A DNA stretch of 64,000 nucleotides, from the NCBI GenBank assembly GCA_963693305.1, contig OY855906.1, forward strand, positions 9,268,102-9,332,101, written 5' to 3'. Under the pieces are notes generated by a model. The model searched no databases. It had not been told where the DNA came from and saw nothing but the letters and a program-made list of their open reading frames with translations. This stretch comes from Meandrina meandrites. Its lineage: Eukaryota; Cnidaria; Anthozoa; Scleractinia; Meandrinidae. Both the position numbers and the translations under genes were made by a program. This document shows, in pieces, positions 37,746-50,924 of the stretch (positions are counted from its first letter, which is position 1; every line of letters begins with the position of its first letter).

Positions 37746-40700
37746 TTTATAATTAGACACAGATCGTCACAGTTAGAGACTGTTTAGTTCAATATTTATC
37801 ATGCAGGTGCAAACGCTTATATGTGTTCGTGACAGACTAGGTGCAATGAAAATTTTCCCGTCAAGAGAGAACTAAATGGCTTTTTGTGTTCTTTAGAGTT
37901 TATTAGATTTGTTTGTTTTTTTTTTCTGCTGATGGTAAACTTTTAGTAAGTTCGCATTTTGTGTAAGTTTTCTACCGTCAACGCGGAATTTTAGACTACG
38001 TGCTCCTGTTTTGATGAAAAACCTCTCGTGCTATTGTGTTTTTGGCCACGTCACCCGAAGGTTATAAGTAGATAATTGACCGGCACATTTTTTTGAGCTG
38101 CACCTGTGCATACATTAATGAAAACCTTTCATTACTCAGACTGCTGCTATGACATTATTGAAAGGTTGATTCAGCACTAATTACACTCTTTGATTCAGAT
38201 GAAATCTGTTTCTATGACAAATTATTGCAGAATAAAGTTAAGGATCTTCAGTTAACTCAACGCAGTACTCGATTTGACTTTGTACTAGTTTTAATTTATC
38301 GTTTCCTTTTCTAATAATCGGACCAATTTCCAGGATTACAACGTTTGTTGAAAAATTCTCTCGCTTCCTTTCTGTACAATCCACATTGCTAGCATGTCTT
38401 CATGACATATTGGGTGCTTTATATGAATTAAATCTTTGTTCCCTGGGCGGCCAGAGAACCGATTGCTTCATATTTCTTTTTTTTCCTTTGATAACAGAGT
38501 TTGCATTTAGAGTACTTTTTACCGTCAACGCGGAATTTTAGAGCACAGCATTTTCCTGTTTTGATCAATTGAGTTCGTGCTATCGTGCTTTTGGCCACGT
38601 CAATGAAAGGTTTTAAGTGGGTAATCGAGCAGAGCAGTATTGAGAACATTCTGAAAACTGCACCTGTTCATACATTAACACAAACCGTTTCTTTCTACAA
38701 ATTAAGCAGGTGTTTAAAGGATTTTAAGAAACTTATGTTTTTCACACTAGTGCCGTTTTACCCCAGGCCCGGTTCTGTTGTATTGGCCTCGCGACACTCA
38801 AGTACCACGAGAGTGTTGTCATGACATATAAGGAAATGCTAATGCGGCACAAATTTCAGTTGTTCGAGATGAAATCACCTTGTATTACCAGAATAAAGTG
38901 GAGGTTCTTCAATTAACTAACAATACTCGCTTAGGCTTGTGTATTAGTTATTTTTCTATTCCTTTTATAATAGATTGTACACATTTCAATGAGTACGATG
39001 TTTGATGGCTAATTGTCTCGCTTCAGAAGACTTAAGTGTGTAAGTGTGTGTTTTATGGCAGATAGAGAGCTGTCTGTAAAAGATAATCTTTGTACACTGG
39101 GCAGTGCTATGTATTTGTAAGATGGCTGTTATGTTTGTTTGTTTCTTTCTTTTGATAAAGTTTGCATGTAGAGTACTTTTTAACCTCAACGCGGAATTTT
39201 AAACTTTCGGTTTTTTCCTGGTTTAATCAAAGTTCGTGCATCGTGCTTTTGGCTACGTCAACATCAACACTATCTCAAAAGCAGTTGATTCAATCACTTT
39301 TACAATCTTACTCCCAATAAAGTTCCTATCGATCTCAGTTCATTCCATGCATTTCATGATATTTCCGTTTTACTGCGAGCCCCGTCCAGTTGTCTTCATG
39401 TCTCGCGAAAACAGGCTGGTGTTATGAAGCAAAGCTAATCCGAAAAAAATTACACTTTTTGTTTCAGATTTTGTTTCAGTATTGCAAAAGAAAGTTAAGG
39501 TTTTTCAGTTATCTAACATTGTTCGGTTAGCCTTTTCTATCAGTTGTTATTTTTCTTTTCCGTTTAAGAGTACAATGTTTGACACCAATTGTCTCTCTTC
39601 AGAGGAAGTTAATGTGTAGGCAAGTAGAAAGAGTCGGTGGATCTTTATCGCAAAGCAATGTTGCCTGGAGTGTTATGTCATGAGGTGATGATTAATTGGC
39701 ATTAAAAAGCGCCACAAATTTCACTAACAATAGATGAATTATCTGAATATTTATCTAAGTTGTCTTGTGTTAACCCCAGCATCAACATTGACTATTGACA
39801 AGTGGTCGAACGTTTAAGTTACAACAAGCAAATAACTGAAAGTTTAATATTACTTATCCAGGCAGCTGAACATTTCCTTTCTTGATGTCCAGTCCGAAAA
39901 GGACGGTTCAGAATGCCTTTAAAATTTCTTTTCCTGTCTTGTTTTCCCTTCCAAATCTAGACCAGTCAAAAGGTAACCGGAAATTTGCTTAAAGGAAACC
40001 CAAAGTGGATATTATTTCTCCCGTCGTTACTAGACTCGCTCCCCTCGCCTTACAGAGCTAAAATAACCATGCCTGATAAGATGGTGACTCTTTCCAAATT
40101 AGGTTCTCTTTCTTTTTTGTTTCCTCTTGTGTTTCCATGTGAAAAATCCTAACTACTTTTCCGTTAAGGCTTATCTAGATTTCCCCTCGCTCGTGAAAAC
40201 GTTGGATTTGTTTTTTACGTATCATGTTGATCAGATTGTTCGTATTGTTAGGTTTAAACCAGCAGAGAAAGAGTAGAAACAAAGAGTGACGTACACAAAA
40301 TTACTCGAGTTGTGTGTTGTTTGGCCTCACTCATTTCGAATAGGAAAAGTAATTATTCTTGGTGATTTTTTTAAATAGTCACTGAGGACTTCAATGGCCT
40401 TGGCAACAACCCCATAAATGAGTGCAGGTTGTGAATTACCAAGCCGTCGTCTCTAAATGAGAGGTCATTTCTCGTAACCGGAAAAAATACATTCGATCAA
40501 CAAACATCGTTAAATTTTGATGAGCTTTTGACGAAAGTAATACGTTAATTCCTAAACATAATAAGCAGGGTATATGCAAGCTAAAATATTTGAATTCTGA
40601 TATTGTTCATTTGAAATCTGATATGTTTTCAGGAATACACTTGGGCCTACCTCGTAATGAAGCAAAACACGTCTTCACTCCAAGCTGAATTTGATACAAA

Positions 40701-41560
40701 TGACCTGGCGTGACGGGGAAACTTGTGAGTGGTATGCGGAGGATTGAAGTTCAATTAAACCAAAAAAGGGAATGGTTAATAGTGATGCACAATTTATCAT
40801 TGAGATTGACAGATTGGGTGCAGTGCATATGGAAATTCTTTGAACAGTGAGAACTGAATGGCTTTTGTGTTCTTAAGAGGTAACTACTGTTGATAGTAAA
40901 CTTTCAGAGTACTTTTACTGCCAACGCGGAATTTTAGACTGTTTTGATCGAAGTTCGTGCTATTGTGTTTTTGGCCACGTCACTGAAAAGCGGGACATTC
41001 TTTTGAATTGCACCTGTGCATGCCTTAATAAAAAAAACCTTTTATTACTCAGACTGGTGTTATGACATGTATAGGAATGTTGATTCAGCACTAATTACGC
41101 TGTTTGTTTTTAAATGAAATCCGCTTCTATTGCCAAGTATTGCAGAATAAAGTTGGGTTTCATAAGTTAGCTGACAATACTCGATTACACTATTGTCTTA
41201 GTAGGTGTTATTTTTCTTTTCATTTTATAATAATTTGACCGATTTCCATGAGTACGATGTTTGATGATAAATTGTTTCGCTCCAGCAGAAGTTTCTTCTA
41301 CTCATTCCAGTAGAAGATATCTACGTTGTCTGATCATATCTTCGTAACAGATTAGGTGCTTTACATGAGAATTCGACCTTTGTACAATGAGGACAGAATG
41401 GCTTTTTGTGTCTTTAGAGGCTTTTAGTCCATTTTGCCTCTGTTTCTTTTCGGTTGCTCATAAAGTTTGCATTTAGAGTACCTTCAACCGTCAACGCGGA
41501 ATTTTAGACCACAGCGTGTTCCTGTTTTGTTCAAAGTTCGCTCTATGTGTTATTGGCCAT

Positions 41561-43465
41561 GTCACTGAAAGATCTTTAGGAGGTTATTCAGTGGAACGAC
41601 ATTAAGAGCATTGTAAAGTTTCAAACTGATCTTAGCTGCCGATGGACACCTGCTGTGGCGTTACCCTTCCGTCCTTTGTGATGTTGTGGATAGACAGGAG
41701 AGACTGGTGGAAAGCTCTCCCATTTCCGATCAACAACTGAAAAGGGTTCCTTCCAAAATTGAGCCCTCCCCCCGGAATCCAGTGGCTTGAAGGCTGAATG
41801 GGTCTGCCAACTCAAGCTACATGATTCTAGTCAAGCAGAATAAGATTGCAAGTGGATCCCTTTTCAGGACACCGTTTAGATGGTTATGCAATTTGTCTCC
41901 TTTCCTTTCATTTGCTCAGTGCTGTTCTGTTTGAAAGCACTCAGACTCGTTTATAAAAAGTTTTCGGTCATACTGACAACCACAGAGGCACAATTTTTGA
42001 AATTAAAAATTGAACAAAATGAATTCCGCAAAAGTTGATGTTTGAAATGAAACAATCTCAGGCTTGTGATTTTTCCAGTGATCTGCAAACGTTGCACACA
42101 GACTTTTAAAGAGCTTTTATTGCTTCGCAGGCAATTGAATGCTTCCCGACACTTCTAAACAGTTTTCAGCATCTTTTTTCTACTCTAATAAATCAATGCT
42201 ACTACTCTTTTTCAACACCAAAGAAATGCCCAGCCATTCGTGAGCGAGTTATCGCCACTTTCTTCGCATTGCAGGTTACCATAGCAACGGTATAACCTGT
42301 CGAGAACACCCTTAATTTAAGCTTTAAGTACTTATACCTCAAAAAGAGTTTATGACCCCATTTTTTAAATCTAATTGTAACAAGCATGTCAAGGTTCAAC
42401 AAAGCCTTAAAAAATATTGGAGCGGTTCCAGAGCCACCTTAAATATTCGAAAAGTTAAAGTGGCCCCTACAAAAAATCTTACTTTCCCAAAAATTTTATT
42501 TTAACAAGCTTATCAAAATTCGATTCTAAAAATGAGGGTCTGCGGGACTTGTTTAAACAGTTTTTTTATCGATTTTTAGTTGTGAGCTTTAAGGCTAAAA
42601 TTAACAGTAAGGTCAGGTCGAATACAGGGGGTTTCTGATAGTGTTCCCAAAGGAAACTATTTTCTGCCGTGGCTTTCTCTTTCTGGTAGTCTTTCTAATT
42701 TCCTCCCTCTCTATAAGCTGCCTCAGTGACTATAGACTGCAGCGAAAAATTTCCTTTTTCATGGAGGGGAAAGGAATATGATTTAAGATTTTTCACCTTG
42801 GGCTGTGGGCAGCGTGACAAAACGGGCGTCTGCAGTCACGTGCTCATTTCCATTCCCCCCTCAAGAGTGCGGCTAAGGTACGAGCGGAACAAATTCCACA
42901 CTACTGACTTAGCACCACAGAGATTCGTGCAGTGGCTGTTACAACACAAATAAAAACCAATCAGAGAAAAGACATAGGCAGCGTCCTCTGCTCTAATCTC
43001 TGGTGCTCTCTCTCGGAATCTTGAGGGCCCACTGACGTATATTTTTGGATCCGTTGCTAGGGACATTCACAGCTATGTAACTTTAACAATTTTTCTCGTT
43101 TAGGGGTTGTTGAATCCCTTACTCAGTCTGGAACGGAAATATGACGTCATTGAGCCACGCCCATGATCACGTGACCAATAAAGAAAAAGTCTAAAATTTT
43201 GGATGTTTTGCATGTTATCTGAAAATCGTTTCTGGTGTCATGATCTTTATCGATTTTTGCATCCTGCTAAGCATGGATTTCATTTCATTATGAAAGATAT
43301 AATTTTTAGAGAGATTTAAAATATTGATTTGTCCATAGTATTTTTATTAAAAATGATTTTAGCAAATGAATGCTTAGTTATATTCGTAACTCTGGTGTGA
43401 AAAATATAACATCGAAAAAAAGTAGATAAGGCACCGTCTGATATTTAGAGTTTTTCCGCAAACCC
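41561..43465. other. Intergenic, nothing recognised
   Basis: No exon, RNA gene or transposon termini could be supported. Short open frames on both strands have no family resemblance. Confidence 0.4.
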
Positions 43466-43776
43466 TGCAAACCGGAAGTCATTTTTCTTAACGCATGCGC
43501 AATCTATCTGACCAGAGTTCTGTGCGCGCACGGTAAGTGATCGCTTGTTCGATGTGGAGTTTGTAGCTAAAATTCGGTTTGTCTGATATAAATGAATGAA
43601 TATTGAGATATTCGGATATATAATCGCTTAGAGTCTCATGTGCAATACAAGTCATGGAGTGGCCGAACCGGGGAAGGTTTTTCTCCCATCGGAATGGACT
43701 GGTTTAATTGCTTTATGTTGGACATCAAGCGTTTGCACCCTGTAAAGACGGTACAGACATGGCTTTATTCATGAAG
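43466..43776 (+). promoter_or_regulatory. Candidate promoter and 5' exons of an unknown plus-strand transcript
   Basis: An ETS-like CCGGAAGT (43473) and an NRF1-like CGCATGCGCAA (43493) are followed by a strong donor context gcgcacg/gtaagtgat near 43532. A second one, ATGGCTTTATTCATGAAG/gtaagaatg, ends near 43776. This looks like the start of a TATA-less gene or long noncoding RNA, but no downstream exon was found before the convergent gene at 45498. Treat as tentative. Confidence 0.25.
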
Positions 43777-43839
43777 GTAAGAATGTCGTCATTTTATGCC
43801 AATTATAAAGCATAAGCAGTGATATGTGTAGAAGCGGTT

Positions 43840-44001
43840 AAGCTTTTGGTAAGATTTCCGCACAGCCCCATACATTAATTATGTATTCAGGTATTTCATA
43901 CTATCACTATACACAAACAGCAATCATGAAAAGAACGAGTCAGTCAGAAAATTGTATGCATAATTAATGTATGGGGCTGTGCGGAAATCTTGCCAAGCTT
44001 T
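43840..44001. mobile_element. 160-bp hairpin MITE
   Basis: The left end agcttttggtaagatttccg plus cacagccccatacattaatt is inverted at the right (aattaatgtatggggctgtg, gcggaaatcttgccaagctt). About 44-bp arms; non-coding. Confidence 0.8.
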
Positions 44002-45193
44002 TCGACTAGCCATCATTATTGCGTTGTGTGTCGGATTAACTTCATTGCTTTTTCTGCTGACTTTTTATTCAAGACATTCAACTTTTAACTTCCTTCCTGC
44101 CATTAATTCTAATCAGTCGGTAAATTAATAAAGACATAAGGTAGTGGAACTTGGACTCGTGTCCAAAACAATTTAATGCCAGCATATTTACAATAGTGAA
44201 CTTACATTACTGTACATTTGTACATGTACACGTAGTTACATTGCTTCCAGAGCAAATATACATCTTTCGTTGACATGTCAGTGACATGTGCATGTATGAA
44301 ACACATTTACACGACGTGTAGACTGTATAGTGAATGTTCAGTGGATTTTTGAAATATTATACCACAATTGTATGTACATGTTATTTTGCTTTTATTATGT
44401 CAGATTCAATTATCTGAAGCTTTCACAGTGTAATTGTTTTTCAATTTACTTTTCTTGCAATTCATACCCTTCACTTACTGTTGAACTGCATGATGCCACA
44501 AGCCAATGAAGAAGAGACAGTATCTCTTGTGCCAAACGCATGTTGCAGTTAACTAGCTATAGTGTAACGTAAAAAATTAAATTTGTTACTTTTCCTTGAA
44601 AATGGAATTACATAATTTGAATAAAAAATTTCCTCATTTACAAATGTTTAACATCAAATTCCTATACTGTATTATCAATTGTAAACACTAGCTAAAAAGT
44701 ATTATTTTCTGCCACATTTGCAATTCCAGCAAATTATGTACATTCTATTCAACATTCTATACATTATTAGGCTAGAAAAATTTGCCAGGCTTTCAACAAA
44801 GTACAGGGCAGTGTACTAGGGCAATGTGTGCTTACCCAACGTAAGAGTTGATGTCCTGTAAAATTCTTTGCCATTAGCATAGAAATTCATCACTGAGTAG
44901 AAACTTATGAATTCTTATGTCATACTAAATACAGTATTGCTGTGTTATCTACATAAGCAAGTAAAATACTCTCTTTTCCTATCTGACAGAAATACTTTCA
45001 GTGTCCAAAATTTTTTAAACAAAATCTGACTTAATGTTTTTTAAGTGGTAATGGCTACCGCCACTGTCACCCTAAACAACAACAACAACAACAACAACAA
45101 AATCTTTTCAATAATAATTGCTGAGTAGGCTAAAATTATCCTTAGGGTAGACAAAATCTACATTTTTGAAGAAAACTGGCTCATGATTGTTTA
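44002..45193. other. AT-rich intergenic, nothing recognised apart from a (CAA)n run
   Basis: Only a short caa repeat near 45075-45101 stands out. No gene could be supported. Confidence 0.4.
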
Positions 45194-45462
45194 GGGAGTG
45201 GTCGTAATTTATGGGGAGTAGGAGTTGGTGAATGGGAGAAGTCAACATCAATAACTTTTAATGCCCCCCCCCCCCCCCCCCCCATAAGCTCAGTTGAACT
45301 TTTTAGTCCGGGCCCCCCTTACATCATTAGGACAACTTTTGCCATCATTATTTATCAGGATGACAGTTTGATTTCTCTCAACAGACTCAGCCAAACTTTT
45401 TTGCCCCCTCCCCTACCATTCACCAACCATCTCTCAATAAATAATGACCACTCTCTTACAGT
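45194..45462. mobile_element. Imperfect inverted-repeat element next to the fusion gene stop codon
   Basis: The left arm gggagtggtcgtaatttatg...ggtgaatgggag (45195-45239) is imperfectly inverted at 45408-45462 (ctcccctaccattcaccaac, ataaataatgaccactctct). A run of about 19 C lies between. It probably falls in the 3' UTR of the gene ending at 45498. Confidence 0.6.
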
Positions 45463-45497
45463 AAAATTAATCCCGCTGCACATTTTAATGAAAGCTT

Positions 45498-48400
45498 TTA
45501 TGAACCAAAGAAATACGTACTTAGCTTCTGGGAGCACATTGGGGAAAGGCCCTTGGCCCTTAAACATTGCACAAATTTGGCCTTTTCATTGAATTTTGCC
45601 CGTAGGTCTTTAAGCTGGGCAAAATCAAGGCCTTCCCCAGCAATTTTTTTTGCCATGTTTGCTGAAATAAGATTGCCAAATTTGAGTAGGAGTGTCTTTG
45701 TTCGCTCTCTGATGAGCACCTGTGTTTTGAACTTCGTCTTTTGTTCAAGTGGAGAGCGTAACCACTGCTCATGTTGGTCTTGGAGATGTTTCAGTTCTGT
45801 GCAAAACAGAACATCTTTCATCGCTTCCACGTCAGCTAGTGCCCTATGAGCTGCAAGATAGAATAGTGTTATGGTAACACTGATAAGTTTTGCTGCAGAT
45901 ATCGATAGACCATCCTCATGAATTAAAATTAAAATTGTGTAATCGTATACTTCACTTTTTCCCAAAAACAAATAAGTTACTGCAGTTTCAATTAGGTGAA
46001 ACAACCAATTTTAAACTTAGTGTTGAGTTTCTGTCCATACCCATGCCGTATGATTTTCAATCAAAACTGCTATTAAAACTGTTGTTAATTCATTATCAAT
46101 TATTACATGCACTAGCTTGTACCTTTGAATTCTGCATTCGGAAAGTAAAGAGCATACAGTGCTGGCATTCCAAGCTTTTGCTTTTTGTCCAAGGGGAGTT
46201 TTCCTTGTTTCCTCAGCTAATATATTTGACAAAAATAATAAAATAATGTTATTTAAATAATGACAGTTTTTTTTTGCCTGCTTGTAATTTTTCTCAATTC
46301 AGATGTTATTGCTTAACAACGTTATCATGAAGGGGTAAATTTAATGCATTTTGTATTTTTTTAAACTTACAGTTCGCATGTTTGACAACGAATCGCCAAA
46401 GTAGACATTGTTTAACAGCTTGGTGGTCAGCAATGGATATCGCCTTTCAACCTCAGCATAAAGGAGAGGGTAGTCATACACAAAGCCATTGTGTGCTAGC
46501 AGTGCTGAAAAATAATGTTATGAATTAAAACATTCGTAGGTGTACATAAATGATGGAAATTGTTCTTGTGTTGTTACAAAATGCCTATTTGCTGCAGTTT
46601 GGGCATTATTTCAAAGACAGGTCCAAATAAAATACATGAAGTAAAGGATCATTTATTGAATGATTGTTCATTTTAATTAATGCTCTATAGGTGGGATGCA
46701 TTATGTTACATTTACAACTGTGCAAATGAGTTACCTGGATAATATATTCTGTTTGTCACTGTTGACACCTCTGCTGTGAGTGCTTTAACCCAAGATATAA
46801 ATCTAGGCAGGACTTCTGAAAGCTTTGGCTGCTGAATGAGGTCTGTTTGTCTTATGCCACATTTTCTTACAACTAAAAGGAAATTGGTACAAAATCATGA
46901 TATTGTTTGTTCAGTTGCATAGGACAAGTAGATTTTCTTGCTGTGCACGCAAGTAACTTCTCGTGCTCAATATTGATCAATGGACAAGGGCCCTTCGGCC
47001 AGCTTCTCATAATTGATATGATTTTAAAATAGACAGAAAATAACTGCTCCAACAAGCATATTTTGAGAGTTGCCTTAAGTTTATATTTCACTCTGTGGTT
47101 AGAATTTGATTCATGTTTGCATGTACATGTACAAGTTGCTCAATCAGTTAACAGAAGTTTAATTTGATTGAAAATTGTCCAATTGGTGGATCAAGAAGTT
47201 GTGTGAAAGTATAATGCTGGCAATTTTGAAAGCTAAAGGCTATGATTTTGTAAACATGTTTTTCTGGTTAGAAAAGTGTAGGGATATGTTAGCTGTCTGA
47301 GAAACTCAACCCTTTGCTTCCAATTTTGTTACCTGGTGCTGCTATTCTTTTGGATGTATTTACCAAGGACTGAAATTTTGTTGGTTGTGTGGTTTTCACA
47401 TTGTGAGGAAGTGGTTGAAGCACTGCGGCAATCTCAACAATGTGGTCCTTGTATACAGATCCACCAGTGCCTTCGCAGTCGTACAGGAAGTACAGAGGGG
47501 ATGGATGATCTGGCAGTTCATCTTCAGACTCACTACTGTCTGGTTCAATTGCGATACATGTGCTACCATCTGATAAGGAAGATTCCTCGTCTGAACTCTC
47601 ACCGTCACTTGACTCAGAATCACTTTCTTCATATCCTCCTGCACAGTATTTGGTGGTCACTGTTACAGATTTCAATGACTTCATGTACTCCTTCTCTTGT
47701 TCATGTCTTCTCATCTTGTTTTTCTTGTTTTCATTCCTAAATATGTAAGATAAACATGGAGAAGACAATTATTGTGTTGTTTCATGTATGATGATATTTT
47801 CATCAAAACAACAATGTTGATTACATATAGTTAGATGATGTTTCTCATGACCAATCAGATGTATGACCCTCTAAAAACAGAATACCTCAACCTTTTTGTA
47901 ACCCCTAGTTGCTCGTTGTTTTGGTATTGTTGTAGCTAAAATTGCATGTTTGACTTTTATTTACCTTTTTACACTTTTCTTGCCTATTACTTTTGAATAG
48001 TGTGTTATACAGTGTATAAAGTATTTTTATACCATCAATTTCATAAAAATTACTATAATTAAAAGGAAAATGGTAACTTAAACAGTAACCTTTTCTTTTG
48101 GTAGTCTGGGGAATTTCGGTTCCTGGCATCTTGCTCGTATTGTTCCTGGCGCTGGATAACATAATCAACTGCTCTCTTTGGCATAGGGATTGACAGAAGT
48201 GTGAACAGAAGAATTATCCATATAGGGCCAATATTCTATGAGGGAATAGAATGTCATTGGATTTATGTGAGATAGTTATGCCAAGTTGGCTATAATCATT
48301 TTGTATACAACTAACACAGGTGCAGCAGTATGGTTTTATTACAGTACTCTACCAATAAATTAAGATACAGTAAAACACATAATAGATATAAATACATTTT

Positions 48401-50924
48401 CTAGAAAAAGAACAAAAGGAATTTCAAACCAATTTGATTTTTTTTTAATTTGTTTATTTCAGAATCTAAAACTAATAATTCTTCTTGGAAAAATTTTAGG
48501 CCAAGTGAAAATTTAACTACATGTACTATTCAGTTTTTGTTTACACTGGTTCCTTAGATCCTTATAGTGCATTTATTTCAGTACAGAAAATAAGTTTGCT
48601 TCTGGTGTAGCATGTAATTACCTTGTGGGGTATTGACATGTTTGTCTTACACTGGTAGTGAAGAGACCCAAGGTCAATCCTTTTTCCTCGGTATGCTAGG
48701 GCAATACCATGGTAGCCTTCTGGAATGTTGGTGGTGATGCGGCCATCCAAAGTAATGTATTCCTCGGGTCTTGTGGCCATTTTCTGCAGGACAGCTTTAA
48801 ATTCATTGAGCTGGGAGGGGCAATTAAATGCATGTTTGCATTTGTATGGTTTACCATCTTCATCTTCCTGCATAGAAAATAAAAAGTAGTCTTGTGTGGC
48901 ACTGTTTTGATTTATATTAGAACACTTGGTAGCTGAAGGTGAGTTGATGAGATGAGGTGAAGCTGGCTACTATTTACATCCAATGAGTTACTTAAAATAA
49001 TATCAATAGCTTGAAACAGTTTTCCACACCAGTGTATTTCATTCTGTGAAAGGTATAAAACCCATATCATTCACAGGTAATTCATAAGATATACACTGAT
49101 TATGTAATGGTAATTCCAAAATTATACAGGACAAGAGCCATGCCTTAATTGCATTCATGGGACAAAATAGTTTTATGTTACCTTTTTATGAAACCTGCAC
49201 CATGTTGAGGAGTGGTCATCAGTGTAATGGTGGTAGTAGTTCATGATTGCCTTTCCAAAATCTCCCATTGGGTCTTCAGAAGAATATATCTCCTCGCACT
49301 TTGTTAAATTTTTCAAACACTTTTTTGCATTTTGGATCATTGCATCTGTCATTCTTTTGCACTTGGGTAGACCAAGGGTCTTGCACTGCAAATTAAAAAG
49401 TACAAGGTCTCTGAACACTGCAGACCTCTATTATGAAATTCAACTCAGCAGGGTGTTTCCTCGGTGGTCCGCACAGTAATTTTTCTTCACGTTAATAACT
49501 ATCTATAAATATCTACAACTGCTTGGAACTTTCAGAAACACTCATTTCATTTTTTTAAGTAATATTTAGTTAGGCTCAAACACGTGTTCATGACAACTCG
49601 AATACCTGCTAAATTCACGTTCGATCGACATTTTATCACGCACTCTGGCACTCGACTTTACTGGCCATTTCGCTTCTTAGTGACTCACCTGACAAGGAGT
49701 CTTTTTGACTTTTTCCAAGTCGGCATGAAATGTTTTCGCCGTGTGGTTTCCACAGTAAACAATTTCGGTCTCTGGACTTCTTGACAAAAGAACTTCGTGG
49801 CAAGCGGCATCTTTGTCCATGACTGCCTTGGTGATCTTCATCTTTCCCTTTCCGATAACATCTGTAAGTATCTCGTCGAGCATATTGCTCTCCCCCCCTC
49901 CAGAGGTTCCTTGCCAGTTTGCTCCCTGCCCTCGCTTCGTCCTGTGAGCAAAGCCGATGATGTTCCCGTTCTTAGCGTCATGCATAGTGGCAGAGGAGTT
50001 ATTGGAGTAGTGCCCACGAGTGAGGTAAAACCCATCGTACATTACCTCCAAATGATCTTGATCCCCGCGCTCCCTGATCATCTTTCTAGCTTGCTCTACA
50101 CTCCATTTAGCAATCTTCTCAACCTCTGGAGCTATCCATTCAATAACACGGATCCACTGCTTCTCGCTGAAATGGCCAATTCCAAGGGTTCCCATAACGT
50201 GGTCGTAGTCTTTGTAGTATTCACCACAAACAATAAAAGAAAGCATGATATAATTCGTGAGGTACGTTTTGGGCTTCGTTCGAGTCGGTATGATTTCCTC
50301 GCTGGCTGAGAGAGTGTACACACTATCGCATTTGCTACAAACGAATTCTAACTTCACAATTCCTGTCTGCGGTTCTGTTTGTTTTCCGAATTCTAGCGAC
50401 CCTGTTTGACCACACTTTTCGCACTTGCTTTCAACCGCTTGCCGTAATTTTTCGGAAGAGGAGATAACAAAAGGGGAATGTTTTACTCGAAGAGAGTTTT
50501 TTGTAAGTTCCTCGCACTTGTGATTATTTTTAACAAAGAAGCTCTCCACTTTACGAATTGTTTCTTGTTCTTCTTGACTTTCTTCCCCGCATTTATTGGA
50601 TTCTTCAAGGAACTTGTCTGGCTCTTCTTCGCTCGGACATATTGGCCCTTGAAACTGGCAAATAAAATCTTGCAGCTGTTTGGGATGAAATTCGTCGTCG
50701 GTGCTTCCATGGACTGAACCGGTTACTTTGCTCTTGCTTACTTCCACGTCTTCTTCCTCCTTCTTTTCTTCCGTCTGAGTTGCCACTGTCAATGAGGTTT
50801 TTTGCTCTAAAAGCAAATTAACTTGGCAGCTAAAATCTCTCTTGCTTTGCGAAGGCGGCGACCACCGACTACTAGCGGCCTCAGAAGCACGCCTTTTTCT
50901 CTTCGTAACCTTCCTGCCCGACAT
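45498..50924 (-). CDS. Mutator-like transposase / TREX-like DEDDh exonuclease fusion protein
   Basis: Nine coding exons: 50924-49689, 49385-49182, 48867-48622, 48235-48090, 47736-47333, 46872-46735, 46504-46371, 46216-46123, 45850-45498. Total 2955 nt, 984 aa, all junctions in phase. N-terminus: basic nuclear-signal-like KRKRR, acidic linker, zinc ribbon (C168/C171 and C196/C199). Residues ~215-550 follow the metazoan Mutator-like pattern: MYDG (D297) then RGHYSNNSSAT, WQGTSGGGESNML, VMDKDAAC (D370/D372), YCGNHTAK, and WCRFHKK near 475. A Ser/Glu/Asp-rich linker (~645-685) leads to a DEDDh exonuclease: LYDCEGTGG (D697, E699), LLAHNGFVYDYPLL (D802), HRALAD (H869, D874). All five exonuclease catalytic positions are present. 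The transposase core looks partly kept; a third acidic residue was not located. It may be a domesticated nuclease or an unusual intron-bearing transposon gene. Confidence 0.88.

Larger units (their letters stand above)
28578..41560. repeat. Complex satellite array, ~14 diverged units
   Basis: The anchor caacgcggaatttt (with small variants), usually preceded by tttgcatttagagtact, recurs near 28580, 30365, 31490, 32014, 32655, 34073, 35785, 36310, 36957, 37978, 38526, 39187, 40922 and 41494. Units also share cattactcagactggtgtta, tgattcagcactaatta, tctcgcttcagtagaa and ggcctacctcgtaatgaagc. Spacing varies from about 0.5 to 1.7 kb, so several unit types are interleaved. No long open frame or splice-consistent exon was found in about 13 kb. 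Confidence 0.85.

Noticed and set aside
41621..41815. Minus-strand 64-codon frame
   Set aside because: No family match or splice partners; no evidence beyond being open.
47336..47740. Plus-strand 134-codon frame
   Set aside because: Antisense of the acidic linker and first exonuclease motif exon; no independent support.
49797..50309. Plus-strand 170-codon frame
   Set aside because: Antisense of the Mutator-like exon of the fusion gene.
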